Shown: piece after piece, positions 23,969 to 32,924 of the stretch
Numbering within the stretch: the stretch's first letter is position 1
Layout of the letters: the number at the start of each line of letters is the position of its first letter
Assembly: GCF_040546595.1 (NCBI RefSeq)
Contig: NZ_JBEPOB010000001.1
Span: 255,501 to 319,500, forward strand
Direction: 5' to 3'
DNA length: 64,000 nt
From: Bosea sp. OAE506
GTDB lineage: Bacteria > Pseudomonadota > Alphaproteobacteria > Rhizobiales > Beijerinckiaceae
Program-made: the position numbers and the translations under genes
The notes under the pieces: generated by a model
What the model was told of the DNA's origin: nothing
Database searches by the model: none
Seen by the model: only the letters and a program-made list of their open reading frames with translations

Positions 23969-25207
23969 ATGACGACGCAGAAGCCCCCAACGGGTTCCGT
24001 CGCCGCTCTCGGGGCGATCGTCTCCGGCGCCCTGCTGCTGCAGCTCGCCGGGACGATCGTGAACACGGTCGTGCCCCTGCGCATGGCGGTGGCCGGCCAG
24101 CCGCCCCTCCTGATCGGCCTCGTCGCCTCCGCCTATTCGGTGGGATTTCTCGTCGGCTGCTCCGCGATGCCCTCGCTCGTGCGCCGCATCGGGCATATCC
24201 GCGCCTTCGCCGTCTTCGCCGCGCTGCAGGCGGCCGCGACGCTCAGCTTCGCGCTGCTCCCCGAACCGTGGTGGGGCGCGCCGCGCCTGATCATGGGGCT
24301 GGCGGCAGCCGGCCATGGCATCTGCATCGAGAGCTGGATCAGCGGACAGGCCAGCGGTGCCAAGCGTGGGCGCATCTTCGGCGTCTACCAGTTGCTCAAC
24401 CGGGTGGCGATGATCGGCTCGCAGCTCGGTGTCGGCTATCTCGCGATCCAGTCGCAGGACGTGTTCCTCCTCGCCAGCATGGTATTCTCGGTCGCGCTGA
24501 TCCCGGTTGCGCTGACGCGTGCGCGCGGGCCCGAGTCGAGCGAGGTCGTCTCGGTCGGGCTGCGGGCGCTCTGGCGGCAGGCGCCGGCCGCGGTGGTCGG
24601 CTGCCTCTATGTCGGGCTGGTCAGCGGCCCGCTGACGAGCGTGATCCCGGCCTATGGCATCCTCACCGGGCTCGACCAGCGCGACACGATCCTGCTGACG
24701 GCAGGCATCCAACTCGGCGCCCTGATGATGCAATGGCCGATGAGCCTGCTCGCCGACCGCGTGGCCAGCCGGCCGATCATGCTGTGCGCGGTCAGCCTCG
24801 TCGCGGTGACGGCCGCGAGCCTGCTGCTGATCCAGAGCACCGAGCCGACTCAGGCGCGGCTCTGGCTCTTCGGCCTGTTCGCGCTGATCGGCGCCTGCAG
24901 CGTGCCGCTCTACACGGTGGCGGTGACGCATGCCTATCTGCGGATCGGCCGCGAGCAGGCCGTGGGTCTTTCGGCCCAGCTACTGTTTCTGTGGGGCACG
25001 GGCGCGGCGATCGGACCCGTGGTCGCGACGGCGCTGATGCAGGTGCTGGGCGCGCGGGGAATGCTGGTCTATCTGATGAGCCTGTCGGCGCTGGTGGCGA
25101 TCTACATCGCGCTGCGGATCACGCGTAAACCCTCGCCATTGATCCGCGACGGCGAGCGTGTCTCACCCGGGCCGACCATTCCCGAGATCGAACTGACGAA
25201 GCGCTAG
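23969..25207 (+). CDS. MFS transporter, YcaD-like
   Basis: This 412-residue, twelve-helix transporter resembles the YcaD branch of the major facilitator family. Features are YSVGFLVGCSAMPSLVRRIG between helices 2 and 3, and GICIESWISGQASGAKRGR with VYQLLNRVAMIGSQ in the centre. The substrate is unknown for this branch. A hydrophilic tail of about 30 residues follows the last helix. The next small gene begins 25 bases downstream with its own ribosome binding site and is probably co-transcribed. Confidence 0.88.
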   Translation: MTTQKPPTGSVAALGAIVSGALLLQLAGTIVNTVVPLRMAVAGQPPLLIGLVASAYSVGFLVGCSAMPSLVRRIGHIRAFAVFAALQAAATLSFALLPEPWWGAPRLIMGLAAAGHGICIESWISGQASGAKRGRIFGVYQLLNRVAMIGSQLGVGYLAIQSQDVFLLASMVFSVALIPVALTRARGPESSEVVSVGLRALWRQAPAAVVGCLYVGLVSGPLTSVIPAYGILTGLDQRDTILLTAGIQLGALMMQWPMSLLADRVASRPIMLCAVSLVAVTAASLLLIQSTEPTQARLWLFGLFALIGACSVPLYTVAVTHAYLRIGREQAVGLSAQLLFLWGTGAAIGPVVATALMQVLGARGMLVYLMSLSALVAIYIALRITRKPSPLIRDGERVSPGPTIPEIELTKR

Positions 25208-25232
25208 CCGCGCCGCCGCAGAGGAGCCGCCC

Positions 25233-25454
25233 GTGTCCAGCACCCCCTATTACGACGGCGTCGTCATCGACCAGACCGATCGCAGCGCGCCGCTGGAGAT
25301 CGAGTTCGGCCGCTCGAGCGACTGGCAGGACGAGAACCTGATCTATCTCGTCGTCGACGGTAGGCCACTGATCATGGACGATGCGACGGGCCGCCAGATC
25401 TACACGGCGATGATGAAGCTCGGCGCCTATCTCGGCTACGATCAGGCGCCCTGA
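25233..25454 (+). CDS. Hypothetical protein, 73 aa
   Basis: I do not recognise this small acidic protein. The GTG start at 25233 follows GAGGAG at good spacing. Visible segments are YYDGVVIDQTDRSAPLEIEF, LIYLVVDGRPLIMDD and a C-terminal helix TGRQIYTAMMKLGAYLGY. It lies just after the MFS gene, and its end overlaps the convergent ABC ATPase gene by 13 bases. Confidence 0.65.
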   Translation: MSSTPYYDGVVIDQTDRSAPLEIEFGRSSDWQDENLIYLVVDGRPLIMDDATGRQIYTAMMKLGAYLGYDQAP

Positions 25455-26947
25455 AGGCCCCGGGCGAAGCCCGGCAGCGTGGTCGTCCCCTCGCCCGCCC
25501 CGATATCGAGCACCTCGTCGGCGGTCGCCGCCAGCAGCGCCCGGTCGTGGCTGATGAGGACGAGACCGAGGCTCTCGCTGGCGACGATCTCCGCCAGCAG
25601 CGCGATGGTCTCGCGCTGGACCAGCGGATCGAGCCGCGAGGTCGGCTCGTCGGCGACGATGAGCGCCGGCTTGAGCAGCAGGATGCGCGCCAGCGCCAGG
25701 CGCTGCGCCTCGCCTCCCGAGACCTCGCCGGTGCGCCGTCCGAGCAGCTTGCGGTCGAGCCGCAGCCGCTCCAGCAGCGGCGGCAGCGCGTCGTCGAGCA
25801 CCAGATCCGGCACGACTTCGGCGAGATCGGCAAACTGGCGCGCGAAGCTGCGTCCCGGCAGGAAGACGCTCGCCGGATCCTGGTGAAGCTTCTGGTAGCG
25901 CTGGCGTAGGCGGCGCGCGCCGGCGCGGTCGCGATAGGGGTCGACGCCCTGCCAGTTGACCGCGCCGGCCAATGGCGGCTGCAGACCGAGCAGGATGTTG
26001 CCGAGCGTGGTCTTGCCGCAGCCGCTGCGCCCCGTGAGGCCGAGAATTCCGCCGGGCGGGATATGAACGTCGACACCGGAGAACAGAGGCTCCGCGCGGC
26101 TGAAGCCGAAGGACAGCCCATGCGCGGAGAGCACCGGCGCCTCGAGGTCGCAGCAGCGCAGGCAGGGCCGCCAGGTCGAGGGGTCGGCAGCGAGCCAGGC
26201 GCGCGTATAGGGATGGTCCGGAGCCGCGAAGACGGTCTCCGCCGGACCCTGCTCGACGATGCGTCCGTCGCGGAGCACCGCCAGCTGGCCGCCGAGCGCA
26301 CGCGCAAGCGCCACGTCATGTGTGATCACGAGGAGCGCGCGCCCAGCGCCGCCGAGCGAGGCCAACAGCGATGCCGACTGGGCGACGCGCGCGGCATCGA
26401 GCCCCTTGGTCGGCTCGTCGGCGACGACCAGCGGCGCGCGGCCGACCAGCGCAGAGGCGACGAGGACACGCTGGGCCATGCCGCCGGACAGCTCGGCCGG
26501 AAAGGCGCGCGAGACGCGCGGCGGCAGGTCGACCGCGGCCAGCGCCTCCTGCGTCGTCAGCCCGTGACCGGCCTCGCCATGCCGCGCCGTGCCGTCGCGC
26601 GCACCGGCATCCCAGAGCTGCGGCGCGATCCGCATCGTCGGGTCGAGCGCGGCGCGTGGCTCCTGCGGCAGCAACAGCGTCTCGCGCGACCAGAGCAGCC
26701 GCAGGAGCCCGGCCTGGCTGGCCTCGACCGGTGCATGCCCGTTGATGGCGATGCTGCCGCTGGCGGAGAAGCCGGCCGGCAGGAGGCCCATCACGGCCTG
26801 GGCGATCAAACTTTTGCCGCTGCCGGTCTCGCCGATCAGGAGCAGCACGGAGCCGGCCTCGAGCGTCAGGTCGACATCGCAGACCAGAGCGGTGCCGTTC
26901 CGGTCCCGGATCGTCAGTCCCGAAAGGGCCAGTGCGGGCGCGGTCAT
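25442..26947 (-). CDS. ABC importer double ATPase (Dpp/Nik type)
   Basis: Two complete ATP-binding cassettes are fused in 501 residues and power the Dpp/Nik-type importer encoded upstream. The N-terminal half has Walker A GETGSGKSLIAQ, signature LSGGMAQR and Walker B PLVVADEPTKGLD. The C-terminal half has GRSGCGKTTLGN, VSGGEAQR and LIVADEPTSRLD. The two halves correspond to DppD/NikD and DppF/NikE. The start at 26947 overlaps the stop of the permease gene by one base. As the last gene of the riboswitch-led operon it shares its control. Confidence 0.94.
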   Translation of the reverse strand: MTAPALALSGLTIRDRNGTALVCDVDLTLEAGSVLLLIGETGSGKSLIAQAVMGLLPAGFSASGSIAINGHAPVEASQAGLLRLLWSRETLLLPQEPRAALDPTMRIAPQLWDAGARDGTARHGEAGHGLTTQEALAAVDLPPRVSRAFPAELSGGMAQRVLVASALVGRAPLVVADEPTKGLDAARVAQSASLLASLGGAGRALLVITHDVALARALGGQLAVLRDGRIVEQGPAETVFAAPDHPYTRAWLAADPSTWRPCLRCCDLEAPVLSAHGLSFGFSRAEPLFSGVDVHIPPGGILGLTGRSGCGKTTLGNILLGLQPPLAGAVNWQGVDPYRDRAGARRLRQRYQKLHQDPASVFLPGRSFARQFADLAEVVPDLVLDDALPPLLERLRLDRKLLGRRTGEVSGGEAQRLALARILLLKPALIVADEPTSRLDPLVQRETIALLAEIVASESLGLVLISHDRALLAATADEVLDIGAGEGTTTLPGFARGLQGA

Positions 26948-27783
26948 CACATCTCCTCCGGCATGGCGGGCGGCTCGGCGAGGGCCTGGCCGAGCAGCGT
27001 CGCCCCGAGCACGGCGAGGAAGATCGCCAGGCATGGCGCGGCCATCTGCACCGGGGCCTCTGCGAGATAGGGCAGGAGTTCGCTGATCATCGCGCCCCAT
27101 TCGGGCGTCGGCGGCTGCAGGCCCAGCCCGAGGAAGCCGAGCGAGGAGATCGACATGATCGCGGCGCCGAGCCCCAGCGTCGCCAGCGTGATGGTCTGGC
27201 GCAGCACCGGCGGCAGGACATGCCGGCGCAGAATCGTGAGGGCCGGGAAGCCGGCTAGGCGCGCCGCCTCGACATGGGGCTGTGCCAGCTCGCCGATGGC
27301 GATGGCGCGGGCCATGCGCGCGAATTGCGGCCAGAGCGCGAGCTTGATGCCGATCAGCATGGGCAGGACGCCGCCCCCGAGGAAGCCGGAGATCAGCAGC
27401 GCCAGCAGAATGCCGGGGAAGGCGAGCATCAGGTCGGCCAGGCGCATGATGACGATGTCGGCGACGCGGCCGGCATAGGCCGCCACCAGCCCGAGCGCGA
27501 CGCCAACGCCGGTCGCAAAGCCGACGCAGGCGCCGGCGATGCCCAGCGAGCGCATACCGCCATGGACGAGGCGGGCGGCGATGTCGCGGCCGAGATGATC
27601 GGTGCCGAACCAGTGATGCGCGCTCGGTCCGTCCAGCGTGCGGACGAGGTCCTGCGCGGCGGGGTCGTGTGGGATGACGAGCGGGCCGATCACCACCAGC
27701 GCCGCGAGCCCGCCGAGCAGCAGCAGGGGGGCGACCAACGGACGGCGGATGCGGGTGGGCGGATGCGTCAGGGCGAGCGTCAT
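26947..27783 (-). CDS. ABC importer permease, DppC/NikC type
   Basis: This inner-membrane permease of 278 residues has about six helices. The conserved HHWFGTDHLGRDIAARLVHG near the N-terminus is the DppC/NikC signature, and the coupling loop is EAARLAGFPALTILRRHVLP. It pairs with the preceding DppB-type permease; the starts and stops overlap by four bases. Nothing in the sequence separates nickel or cobalt complexes from peptides, but the operon riboswitch points to metal. Confidence 0.93.
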   Translation of the reverse strand: MTLALTHPPTRIRRPLVAPLLLLGGLAALVVIGPLVIPHDPAAQDLVRTLDGPSAHHWFGTDHLGRDIAARLVHGGMRSLGIAGACVGFATGVGVALGLVAAYAGRVADIVIMRLADLMLAFPGILLALLISGFLGGGVLPMLIGIKLALWPQFARMARAIAIGELAQPHVEAARLAGFPALTILRRHVLPPVLRQTITLATLGLGAAIMSISSLGFLGLGLQPPTPEWGAMISELLPYLAEAPVQMAAPCLAIFLAVLGATLLGQALAEPPAMPEEM

Positions 27784-28772
27784 GCGCTATGCCCCGCGAG
27801 ACGGCGCGGATCGAGCCCGATGCAGGCGAGATCGGCGAGGAGATTGACCGCGGCATACATCAGGCCGACGACCATGCCCGCGCCCATGATCATCGGCACG
27901 TCGCGCGCCAGCAGCGACTTGACGAGCAGGTCGCCGAGGCCCGGATAGTTGAACAGCGTCTCGACCACGACGAAACCGTCAACGACATAGGCGAATTGCA
28001 GGGCGGCGAAGGTCGCGACGGGGATCGCCGCATTGCGCACGCCATGATGCAGAAAGGCGGAGCCGGCGCTGCGGCCGCGGATGCGCGCAAACGTCATGTA
28101 GAAGGCGCCGCGGACCTCGACCACCGCATTGCGGATGATCCGCACCGAGAAGGCGGCCAGCCCCAGCGCCAGCGTCAGTGCCGGCAGCACCATATGCGCG
28201 CCGGTGCGAAAACCCGCCGGCGGCAGCCAGCGCAGGGTCAGCGCAAAGAGCGAGATCAGGCCGATGCCGACGAGGAAGCTCGGCATCGAGGCGAGCGCCA
28301 CCGCCAGCGCATTGGTGCCCCGGTCGAGCCAGCCACCCGGCCTGAAACCGCAGGCGATGCCGAGCGGCAACGCGATGGCATAGGAGAGCAGCCAGCCGAG
28401 CGCGCCGAGCCCGAGCGTATAGCGGCCATGGTCGGCGAGCTCCTGCCAGACCGGCTGTCGCGACACCAGCGAGTGACCGAGATCGCCGCGCGCGAGCTGG
28501 CCGATCCAGCTCGCATATTGCGCCAGGACAGACCGATCCAGCCCCTCCTGCGCGCGGATCCGCGCGACCGATTCCGCCGTGACCCGGTCGTCGCCGCTGC
28601 GCGCTGCAGCAATGCGCAGGGCCGCATCCCCCGGCAACGCCTGGACGAAGGCGAAGCAGAGACTGGCGAGGACGAGCGCCGTCAGCACCGCCTGCACCAG
28701 ACGCGAGGCGACGATGCGCAGGACGGTGCCCGCCGCGCCGCCGGGCCAGAGCGATGTCCGGGATGCGCTCAC
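27780..28772 (-). CDS. ABC importer permease, DppB/NikB type
   Basis: This 330-residue permease carries the DppB/NikB pattern: a first helix followed by a periplasmic loop with QEGLDRSVLAQYASWIGQLA and RGDLGHSLVSRQPV. The TM core contains MPSFLVGIGLISLFAL and the end reads FNYPGLGDLLVKSLLARDVP. It is coupled by four-base overlaps to the binding protein upstream and the second permease downstream. Confidence 0.94.
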   Translation of the reverse strand: MSASRTSLWPGGAAGTVLRIVASRLVQAVLTALVLASLCFAFVQALPGDAALRIAAARSGDDRVTAESVARIRAQEGLDRSVLAQYASWIGQLARGDLGHSLVSRQPVWQELADHGRYTLGLGALGWLLSYAIALPLGIACGFRPGGWLDRGTNALAVALASMPSFLVGIGLISLFALTLRWLPPAGFRTGAHMVLPALTLALGLAAFSVRIIRNAVVEVRGAFYMTFARIRGRSAGSAFLHHGVRNAAIPVATFAALQFAYVVDGFVVVETLFNYPGLGDLLVKSLLARDVPMIMGAGMVVGLMYAAVNLLADLACIGLDPRRLAGHSA

Positions 28773-30322
28773 GACGCGATCGTAACCCTGTCGAAGAAGT
28801 AGCGCTGCTCGAGCGGGTCCGTGACGAAACCGGAGACCCGCGGATGAACGGCGACGATCTGGTCGTACCAGGTCACGGGGATGATCGGCAGCTCCTGATG
28901 GATGATACCGGCGATGGCGCGCCGGGCGGTGGCGCGGCGCTTCTCGTCCGCCTCGGCAAGATAGCGTGCCACCTCCTGCCGCAAACCGTCATGGCGCCAG
29001 TTCGTCGTGCCCGTCGAGCCCGGCGCGATCACGTCGGAGGCATAGTCGAGCGCAATGGTGCCGATGGGATCGGGCACGAAGACGGTATTGCGCGAGCTGA
29101 GGCCCAGTTCGAGCGAGCCGTCCTTCTGGGCCTCGTAGATCGCCTGCGCCTCGCCGACACTGATGGCGAGATCGAAGCCGATGGCGCGCAGCTGCGCCTG
29201 CATCGCCGTGGCGATCACCGGCAGTTCCGGCCGGTTGGCGAAGGTGCGGACCGTGCCGGCGAAGCGCACGCCGCCCTTGGCGCGGATGCCGTCGGCGCCG
29301 CGCGGCCAACCGGCGGCGTCGAGCAGGGCGTTGGCGGCGACCACGTCCTGCCGGAGCGGAGCCAAGTCGGCGAAGTGCCAGTCGGCGAGCGTCGGCGGCA
29401 GGTACTGGGTCGCCGCCAGCGCCTTGTTGCGCATGATGCCCGCCGCGATGCCCTCGCGATCCAGCGCCATGCTGAGCGCACGGCGCGCCGCAGCTTCGGC
29501 GAATTGCGGCTTGGCGCAATTCAGCATCAGGATATGGGTGCGGGGAATGATCACGCGCTCGATCGTCATGCCGGCCGAGGCCGCGCGGCCGACGCCCTGC
29601 GCCGCCAGGTTGAAGACGATGTCGGCATCCTTGGCGATGGCGATGTTGGTGCGGGTGTCGCCATTGCCGACCGCGTCGTAGCGAATAGCCGCGACGCGCG
29701 CCTTCTCGCCCCAATAGGCCTCGTGCCGGACCAGGGCCAGGCTGCGGGGCAGCTCGGCCGCGCCAACCTTGAACGGACCTGTGCCGATCAGCGCCCGCAC
29801 GCGGCCTTCGCCGTCGAAGGCGCCGGGGGCGAGGACGGCGGCGGAGTTGTCGACCAGATAGGACAGGAGGGGGCCGAAGGGCCTGTCGAGCTTCAGCACG
29901 AGGTCCAGCCCATCGGCTTCGACAGCGGCGATGCCGACGCGCTTCAGATAAAGCGATTGCGGCAGCAGCCGGTCGAGCGACGCCTTGGCGGTCGCGGCAT
30001 CGAGCCGGGTCCCGTCATGGAACACGGCGTCGCGCAGACGGAAGCGCCAGTGCAGCCCGTCGTCGCTGATGCTCCAGGACTGCGCCAGGCCCGGCGCGAT
30101 GCGCCCGTCCGGCAGCGAGGCGACAAGCGTTTCCGTGATGCCGGCGCGGGCATAGGTGAAGCCGGCCTCGCCGAGGTCCAGCGTCTTGAATTCCCAGGGC
30201 TGTGCGACGCGCAGCTCGGCCGGTCCTGCGGCGCGCACGGCGATGGGGCGGGCGGCAAGGGCTGCGGCACCGGCAAGCGCGCCGGAGAGCAGGGCGCGAC
30301 GGTCGAGGGGGGCGGACATCAT
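28769..30322 (-). CDS. ABC importer substrate-binding protein, family 5 (DppA/NikA type)
   Basis: This periplasmic receptor (517 residues) has a Tat signal peptide (LDRRALLSGALAGAAALAAR) with cleavage near VRA-AGPAEL. Tat export suits a protein that folds before export. Family 5 features are GLAQSWSISDDGLHWRFRL and DGTRLDAATAKASLDRLL, then ALSMALDREGIAAGIM. NikA-type proteins bind nickel or cobalt complexed with small ligands. With a cobalamin riboswitch upstream, a cobalt chelate or a corrinoid precursor is a reasonable guess. The start overlaps the methyltransferase stop by four bases. Confidence 0.93.
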   Translation of the reverse strand: MMSAPLDRRALLSGALAGAAALAARPIAVRAAGPAELRVAQPWEFKTLDLGEAGFTYARAGITETLVASLPDGRIAPGLAQSWSISDDGLHWRFRLRDAVFHDGTRLDAATAKASLDRLLPQSLYLKRVGIAAVEADGLDLVLKLDRPFGPLLSYLVDNSAAVLAPGAFDGEGRVRALIGTGPFKVGAAELPRSLALVRHEAYWGEKARVAAIRYDAVGNGDTRTNIAIAKDADIVFNLAAQGVGRAASAGMTIERVIIPRTHILMLNCAKPQFAEAAARRALSMALDREGIAAGIMRNKALAATQYLPPTLADWHFADLAPLRQDVVAANALLDAAGWPRGADGIRAKGGVRFAGTVRTFANRPELPVIATAMQAQLRAIGFDLAISVGEAQAIYEAQKDGSLELGLSSRNTVFVPDPIGTIALDYASDVIAPGSTGTTNWRHDGLRQEVARYLAEADEKRRATARRAIAGIIHQELPIIPVTWYDQIVAVHPRVSGFVTDPLEQRYFFDRVTIAS

Positions 30323-31164
30323 GCGGAGGCTCCGGGCCTTTTGGAGGTGGGCGTCGGCTTGCGGGCCGAAAGGATGAAGGTGTCATCGTAGGTCGCGAGC
30401 AGCCGCAGCCGCTCGCTCCAGGAGGCGGCGGCCAGCTGGTGGCGCCTGATCCCGGTCAAGGGTCCGGTGCGGACCGCGTCGAAGCCGGCGGCGGAAGCCA
30501 TGGCGGCGAGGGCGGGCGCCCGGAGCCCGTCACGGAAGAAGACCCCGCGCATGATCCGCTGATGCGCTGCCTCGTCCCAGAGACGCGGCGCGGCCACGAG
30601 CCGGTCGACCCAGCCCGACAGGCGTTGCAGCAGCCTCGTCCGCCGCGAACAGTTGACCCAATCGCCATCGATGACGACCAGCGCGCCGCCGGGCTTCAGC
30701 ACGCGCAGCCAATCGGCCAGCGCGGCCTGCGGATCGACCAGCGTCCAGACAAGGTTGCGGCAGATCACCAGATCGTAGCGCGCGTCGGGCATCATCGTGT
30801 TCTCGGCATCGCCGAGATGGAAGCGCACTGCGGAGCCCCGATGCTTCGCCCTGGCGCGATCGATCATCGGCTCGCAGAGATCGAGCGCATCGACGCTGCA
30901 GCCGAAACCGAGCAGCACGCGCGTGACCTCGCCGGTGCCGGAGGCAAGTTCGAGCACGCGGTCGCCCGGGCGCAGCGGTGCATGGCTGGCGATCAGCCGC
31001 GCCCAGGCGTCGAACTCGCCGGTGGAGCGGATCCTGTGGGCATAGGAGAGATCGAAGGTCTCGGCGCGCCGCGACCAGTAGGCGCGGATCTCGTCCTTCA
31101 GGCCGAAATTTGCCGGCGCCGGCACTGCGTCTCGCGCGGCGTCTAGGGTCTGGTCCTGCAGCAT
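30319..31164 (-). CDS. Class I SAM-dependent methyltransferase, first major gene of the riboswitch operon
   Basis: This methyltransferase (281 residues) has the SAM site VLELASGTGEVTRVLL, acidic motif LDLCEPMIDRARA and DLVICRNLVWTLVDP with LKPGGALVVIDGDW. The domain is of the small-molecule Methyltransf_11/25 type; a C-terminal extension of about 90 residues may define the substrate. An in-frame TGA lies two codons before ATG 31164, which fixes the start. It is the first large gene of the operon with the Dpp/Nik-type importer and is preceded by a cobalamin riboswitch. It may modify the ligand that carries the metal; this is inference. Confidence 0.88.
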   Translation of the reverse strand: MLQDQTLDAARDAVPAPANFGLKDEIRAYWSRRAETFDLSYAHRIRSTGEFDAWARLIASHAPLRPGDRVLELASGTGEVTRVLLGFGCSVDALDLCEPMIDRARAKHRGSAVRFHLGDAENTMMPDARYDLVICRNLVWTLVDPQAALADWLRVLKPGGALVVIDGDWVNCSRRTRLLQRLSGWVDRLVAAPRLWDEAAHQRIMRGVFFRDGLRAPALAAMASAAGFDAVRTGPLTGIRRHQLAAASWSERLRLLATYDDTFILSARKPTPTSKRPGASA

Positions 31165-31259
31165 CCGTCACCGGGCTCCGGCGAGCGGGGAGCGGTCGGT
31201 GCTGTGGCGCCGTTGCGTTCCGGATGCGCGAAAAATCCGCGCGGGAGAGCGACCGTCAT
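31143..31259 (-). CDS. Candidate leader peptide, 38 aa, overlapping the methyltransferase start
   Basis: Between the riboswitch and the methyltransferase, an ATG at 31259 follows AAGGAG with ideal spacing. The frame (MTVALPRGFFAHPERN onward) ends at TAG 31143-31145, 22 bases inside the methyltransferase gene in another register. This is the strongest ribosome binding site in the leader, stronger than that of the methyltransferase itself. It could couple translation of the operon to riboswitch control. The peptide shows no domain. It may be non-functional. Confidence 0.35.
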   Translation of the reverse strand: MTVALPRGFFAHPERNGATAPTAPRSPEPGDGCCRTRP

Positions 31260-31299
31260 CAGAGCTCCTTCCGGGGCACCCCGCCCGGTCGATTGGCTT

Positions 31300-31490
31300 C
31301 ACGATGCCGGCAGGTCTCCTGGCTCGCGGGTCGATGCTCCGTTCGGCCTTCCCGGGCGAACCCAGTGGCGTGATCGAACGTCGCTCGCCGCTGACAGTTG
31401 CGGGGGCAGCTCCGGATTTGCGCCCTGACGGGCCCGCACCGGATTCCCTTTTGATCCCTCTCGGGAGCCGACGCGGCGAACAGAGCATGC
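31300..31490 (-). ncRNA. Cobalamin riboswitch
   Basis: Read on minus, the conserved blocks occur in order: an initial AGGGA with AAAAGGGAATCCGGTGCGGG, then TCCGGAGCTGCCCCCGCAAC with TGTCAGCG, then GCCACTGGG followed by CCGGGAAGGCCG, and finally GCGAGCCAGGAGACCTGCC at 31310-31327. These are the hallmarks of the adenosylcobalamin element. It lies about 135 bases before the methyltransferase gene and should turn the operon down when cobalamin is plentiful. The ends given are approximate. Confidence 0.95.
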
Positions 31491-31660
31491 GGGCCGCGGC
31501 ACTGCAAGACAGAATGTCGCAGGCGCACTGCGGCGCCGCAGTGACAGTCTTTTGGCTGGTCAGGCGTGTCATTTCAGCCCGTCCACAGGCGCGATAAGCA
31601 TTGGGGAATGGGCGGGCGGCAGATCGGGCATCGGGAGGTCCGGGCAACACAGTGAGATTT

Positions 31661-31675
31661 TGTTACAGTATAACA
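31661..31675. promoter_or_regulatory. Zur-type box between the two metal operons
   Basis: TGTTACAGTATAACA is one base from the Zur palindrome TGTTATA-N-TATAACA of proteobacteria. On plus, TATAAC (31669-31674) inside it is a good -10 candidate for the DUF2946 operon. On minus, TTGACA (31690-31685) and TGTAAC (31667-31662), 17 bases apart, form a promoter for the riboswitch operon, with the box covering its -10. It could therefore repress both directions when zinc is ample. Confidence 0.65.
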
Positions 31676-31772
31676 TAACTCGATTGTCAACGGCCTCCCG
31701 GACGGGCGCGGCAGCACGCCCCCTTTGACAGCGTATGAGGTGGTGCTACCAAGCGGGCGAGGAGAGCCCCTC

Positions 31773-32168
31773 TTGTCCGCCATTCGCCAGACAGCAGCAC
31801 GTCGTTGGGTCGCGATCGCCGCGGCCTATCTGCTCGTGCTGCAGGCCGTGTTCGCGGGGCTCGCCTCCGGCGCCCAGGCCGGCGGCGTGACGCTCGACCG
31901 CTCGCTGGCGATGACGCTGTGTGCGCCGGGCGAGATGCCGGTCACGTCCGGAGGCGATCAGGGCACGCCCCATCACGACCGGATGAATTGCTGCGTGCTC
32001 GGCTGCGCCTTTTCGGGCGGCGGTCTGCCCGCCCCGGCCGCGAGCTTCCTGCCGGTGGTGCATCGCCCGGCCGACCTGATCGCCTTCGCGCGCCATCTCG
32101 ATGCGCCGCAAGGGTTCATTGCCGGTCGGTCGCCGGCCAATCCGCGCGCGCCCCCCGCTCTCGTCTGA
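31773..32168 (+). CDS. DUF2946 family protein
   Basis: This is a short membrane-anchored or exported protein (131 residues) of a family that accompanies metal uptake genes. The start is taken as TTG 31773, preceded by GAGGAG; a TTG at 31725 and GTGs near 31740 are less well placed. An N-terminal hydrophobic segment (WVAIAAAYLLVLQAVFAGLA) is followed by a putative metal-binding core with Cys and His (MTLCAPGE, HHDRMNCCVLGC). It opens the plus-strand operon downstream of the Zur-type box. The 267 bases to the next gene hold nothing I can identify. Confidence 0.72.
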   Translation: MSAIRQTAARRWVAIAAAYLLVLQAVFAGLASGAQAGGVTLDRSLAMTLCAPGEMPVTSGGDQGTPHHDRMNCCVLGCAFSGGGLPAPAASFLPVVHRPADLIAFARHLDAPQGFIAGRSPANPRAPPALV

Positions 32169-32435
32169 ACCGGGACCGGGCTGCGCCGACGCATCGCGCC
32201 TTCGCGACGTCGGCGACCCCGCTCGCGACCGGTCTCACGCTCGGCAACCCGGCCACGACCTGGCCGGCGGCCGCTTTGACGAGACCGATCTCCCTGCTCG
32301 CCCGCCCCTGATCGCCTCGCGATCCCTCCGCCACGCTCTCTGAGCCGGCCCCGTCTGCAGCCGCGCGCAATCCGCCTGCGGCCGCCGCCCAACACCCGCC
32401 TCCCCCAAACTCGTCAACCCTTCGAGGATTCTGCC

Positions 32436-32909
32436 ATGAACAAGCCCGTCCACTATCTCGCCGCCGCGATGCTGACCCTCACCAGCGTGGTCGCGCTGGC
32501 GCATGACTACACGCTCGGCTCCCTGAAGATCGACCATCCCTGGACGCGGGCAACGCCCGGCGGCGCCAAGGTCGCCGGCGGCTATCTTACGGTCCAGAAC
32601 AATGGCTCCGCATCCGACAGGCTTCTGGGCGGTTCGTCCGATATCGCCGGCCGCGTGGAAATCCACGAGATGGCGGTCAAGGACGGCATCATGACGATGC
32701 GTCCGCTGGACAACGGGCTCGAGGTCAAGGCCGGCGACAAGGCCGAGCTGAAGCCAGGCGGCTACCACATCATGTTCATGGACCTGAAACGCCCCCTGAA
32801 GGAGGGCGAGCGCGTCAAGGGCACGCTGCAGTTCGAGAAGGCCGGCACGGTCGCCGTCGAGTTCGCCGTCCAGGCCGTCGGCGCCCGCGACACCGGCCAC
32901 AAGCACTAA
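32436..32909 (+). CDS. Periplasmic copper chaperone PCu(A)C
   Basis: This PCu(A)C (DUF461) protein of 157 residues usually delivers Cu(I) to cytochrome oxidase in the periplasm. The signal peptide ends near VALA-HDYTLG. The ligand set is readable: EIHEM, IMTMRP, and GGYHIMFMDLKRPL, in the order and spacing expected (H, M, H, M). The C-terminus DTGHKH adds two more His. It lies between DUF2946 and the FecB-like binding protein genes, so it may also hand metal to that importer. GAGGA precedes the ATG. Confidence 0.92.
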   Translation: MNKPVHYLAAAMLTLTSVVALAHDYTLGSLKIDHPWTRATPGGAKVAGGYLTVQNNGSASDRLLGGSSDIAGRVEIHEMAVKDGIMTMRPLDNGLEVKAGDKAELKPGGYHIMFMDLKRPLKEGERVKGTLQFEKAGTVAVEFAVQAVGARDTGHKH

Positions 32910-32924
32910 GGCGGGGCGCGACCC

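Noticed and set aside
23858..24931. Open frame continuing upstream of the small minus-strand gene at 23618
   Set aside because: Antisense to the MFS gene with shadow composition; only the last 80 or so codons look coding.
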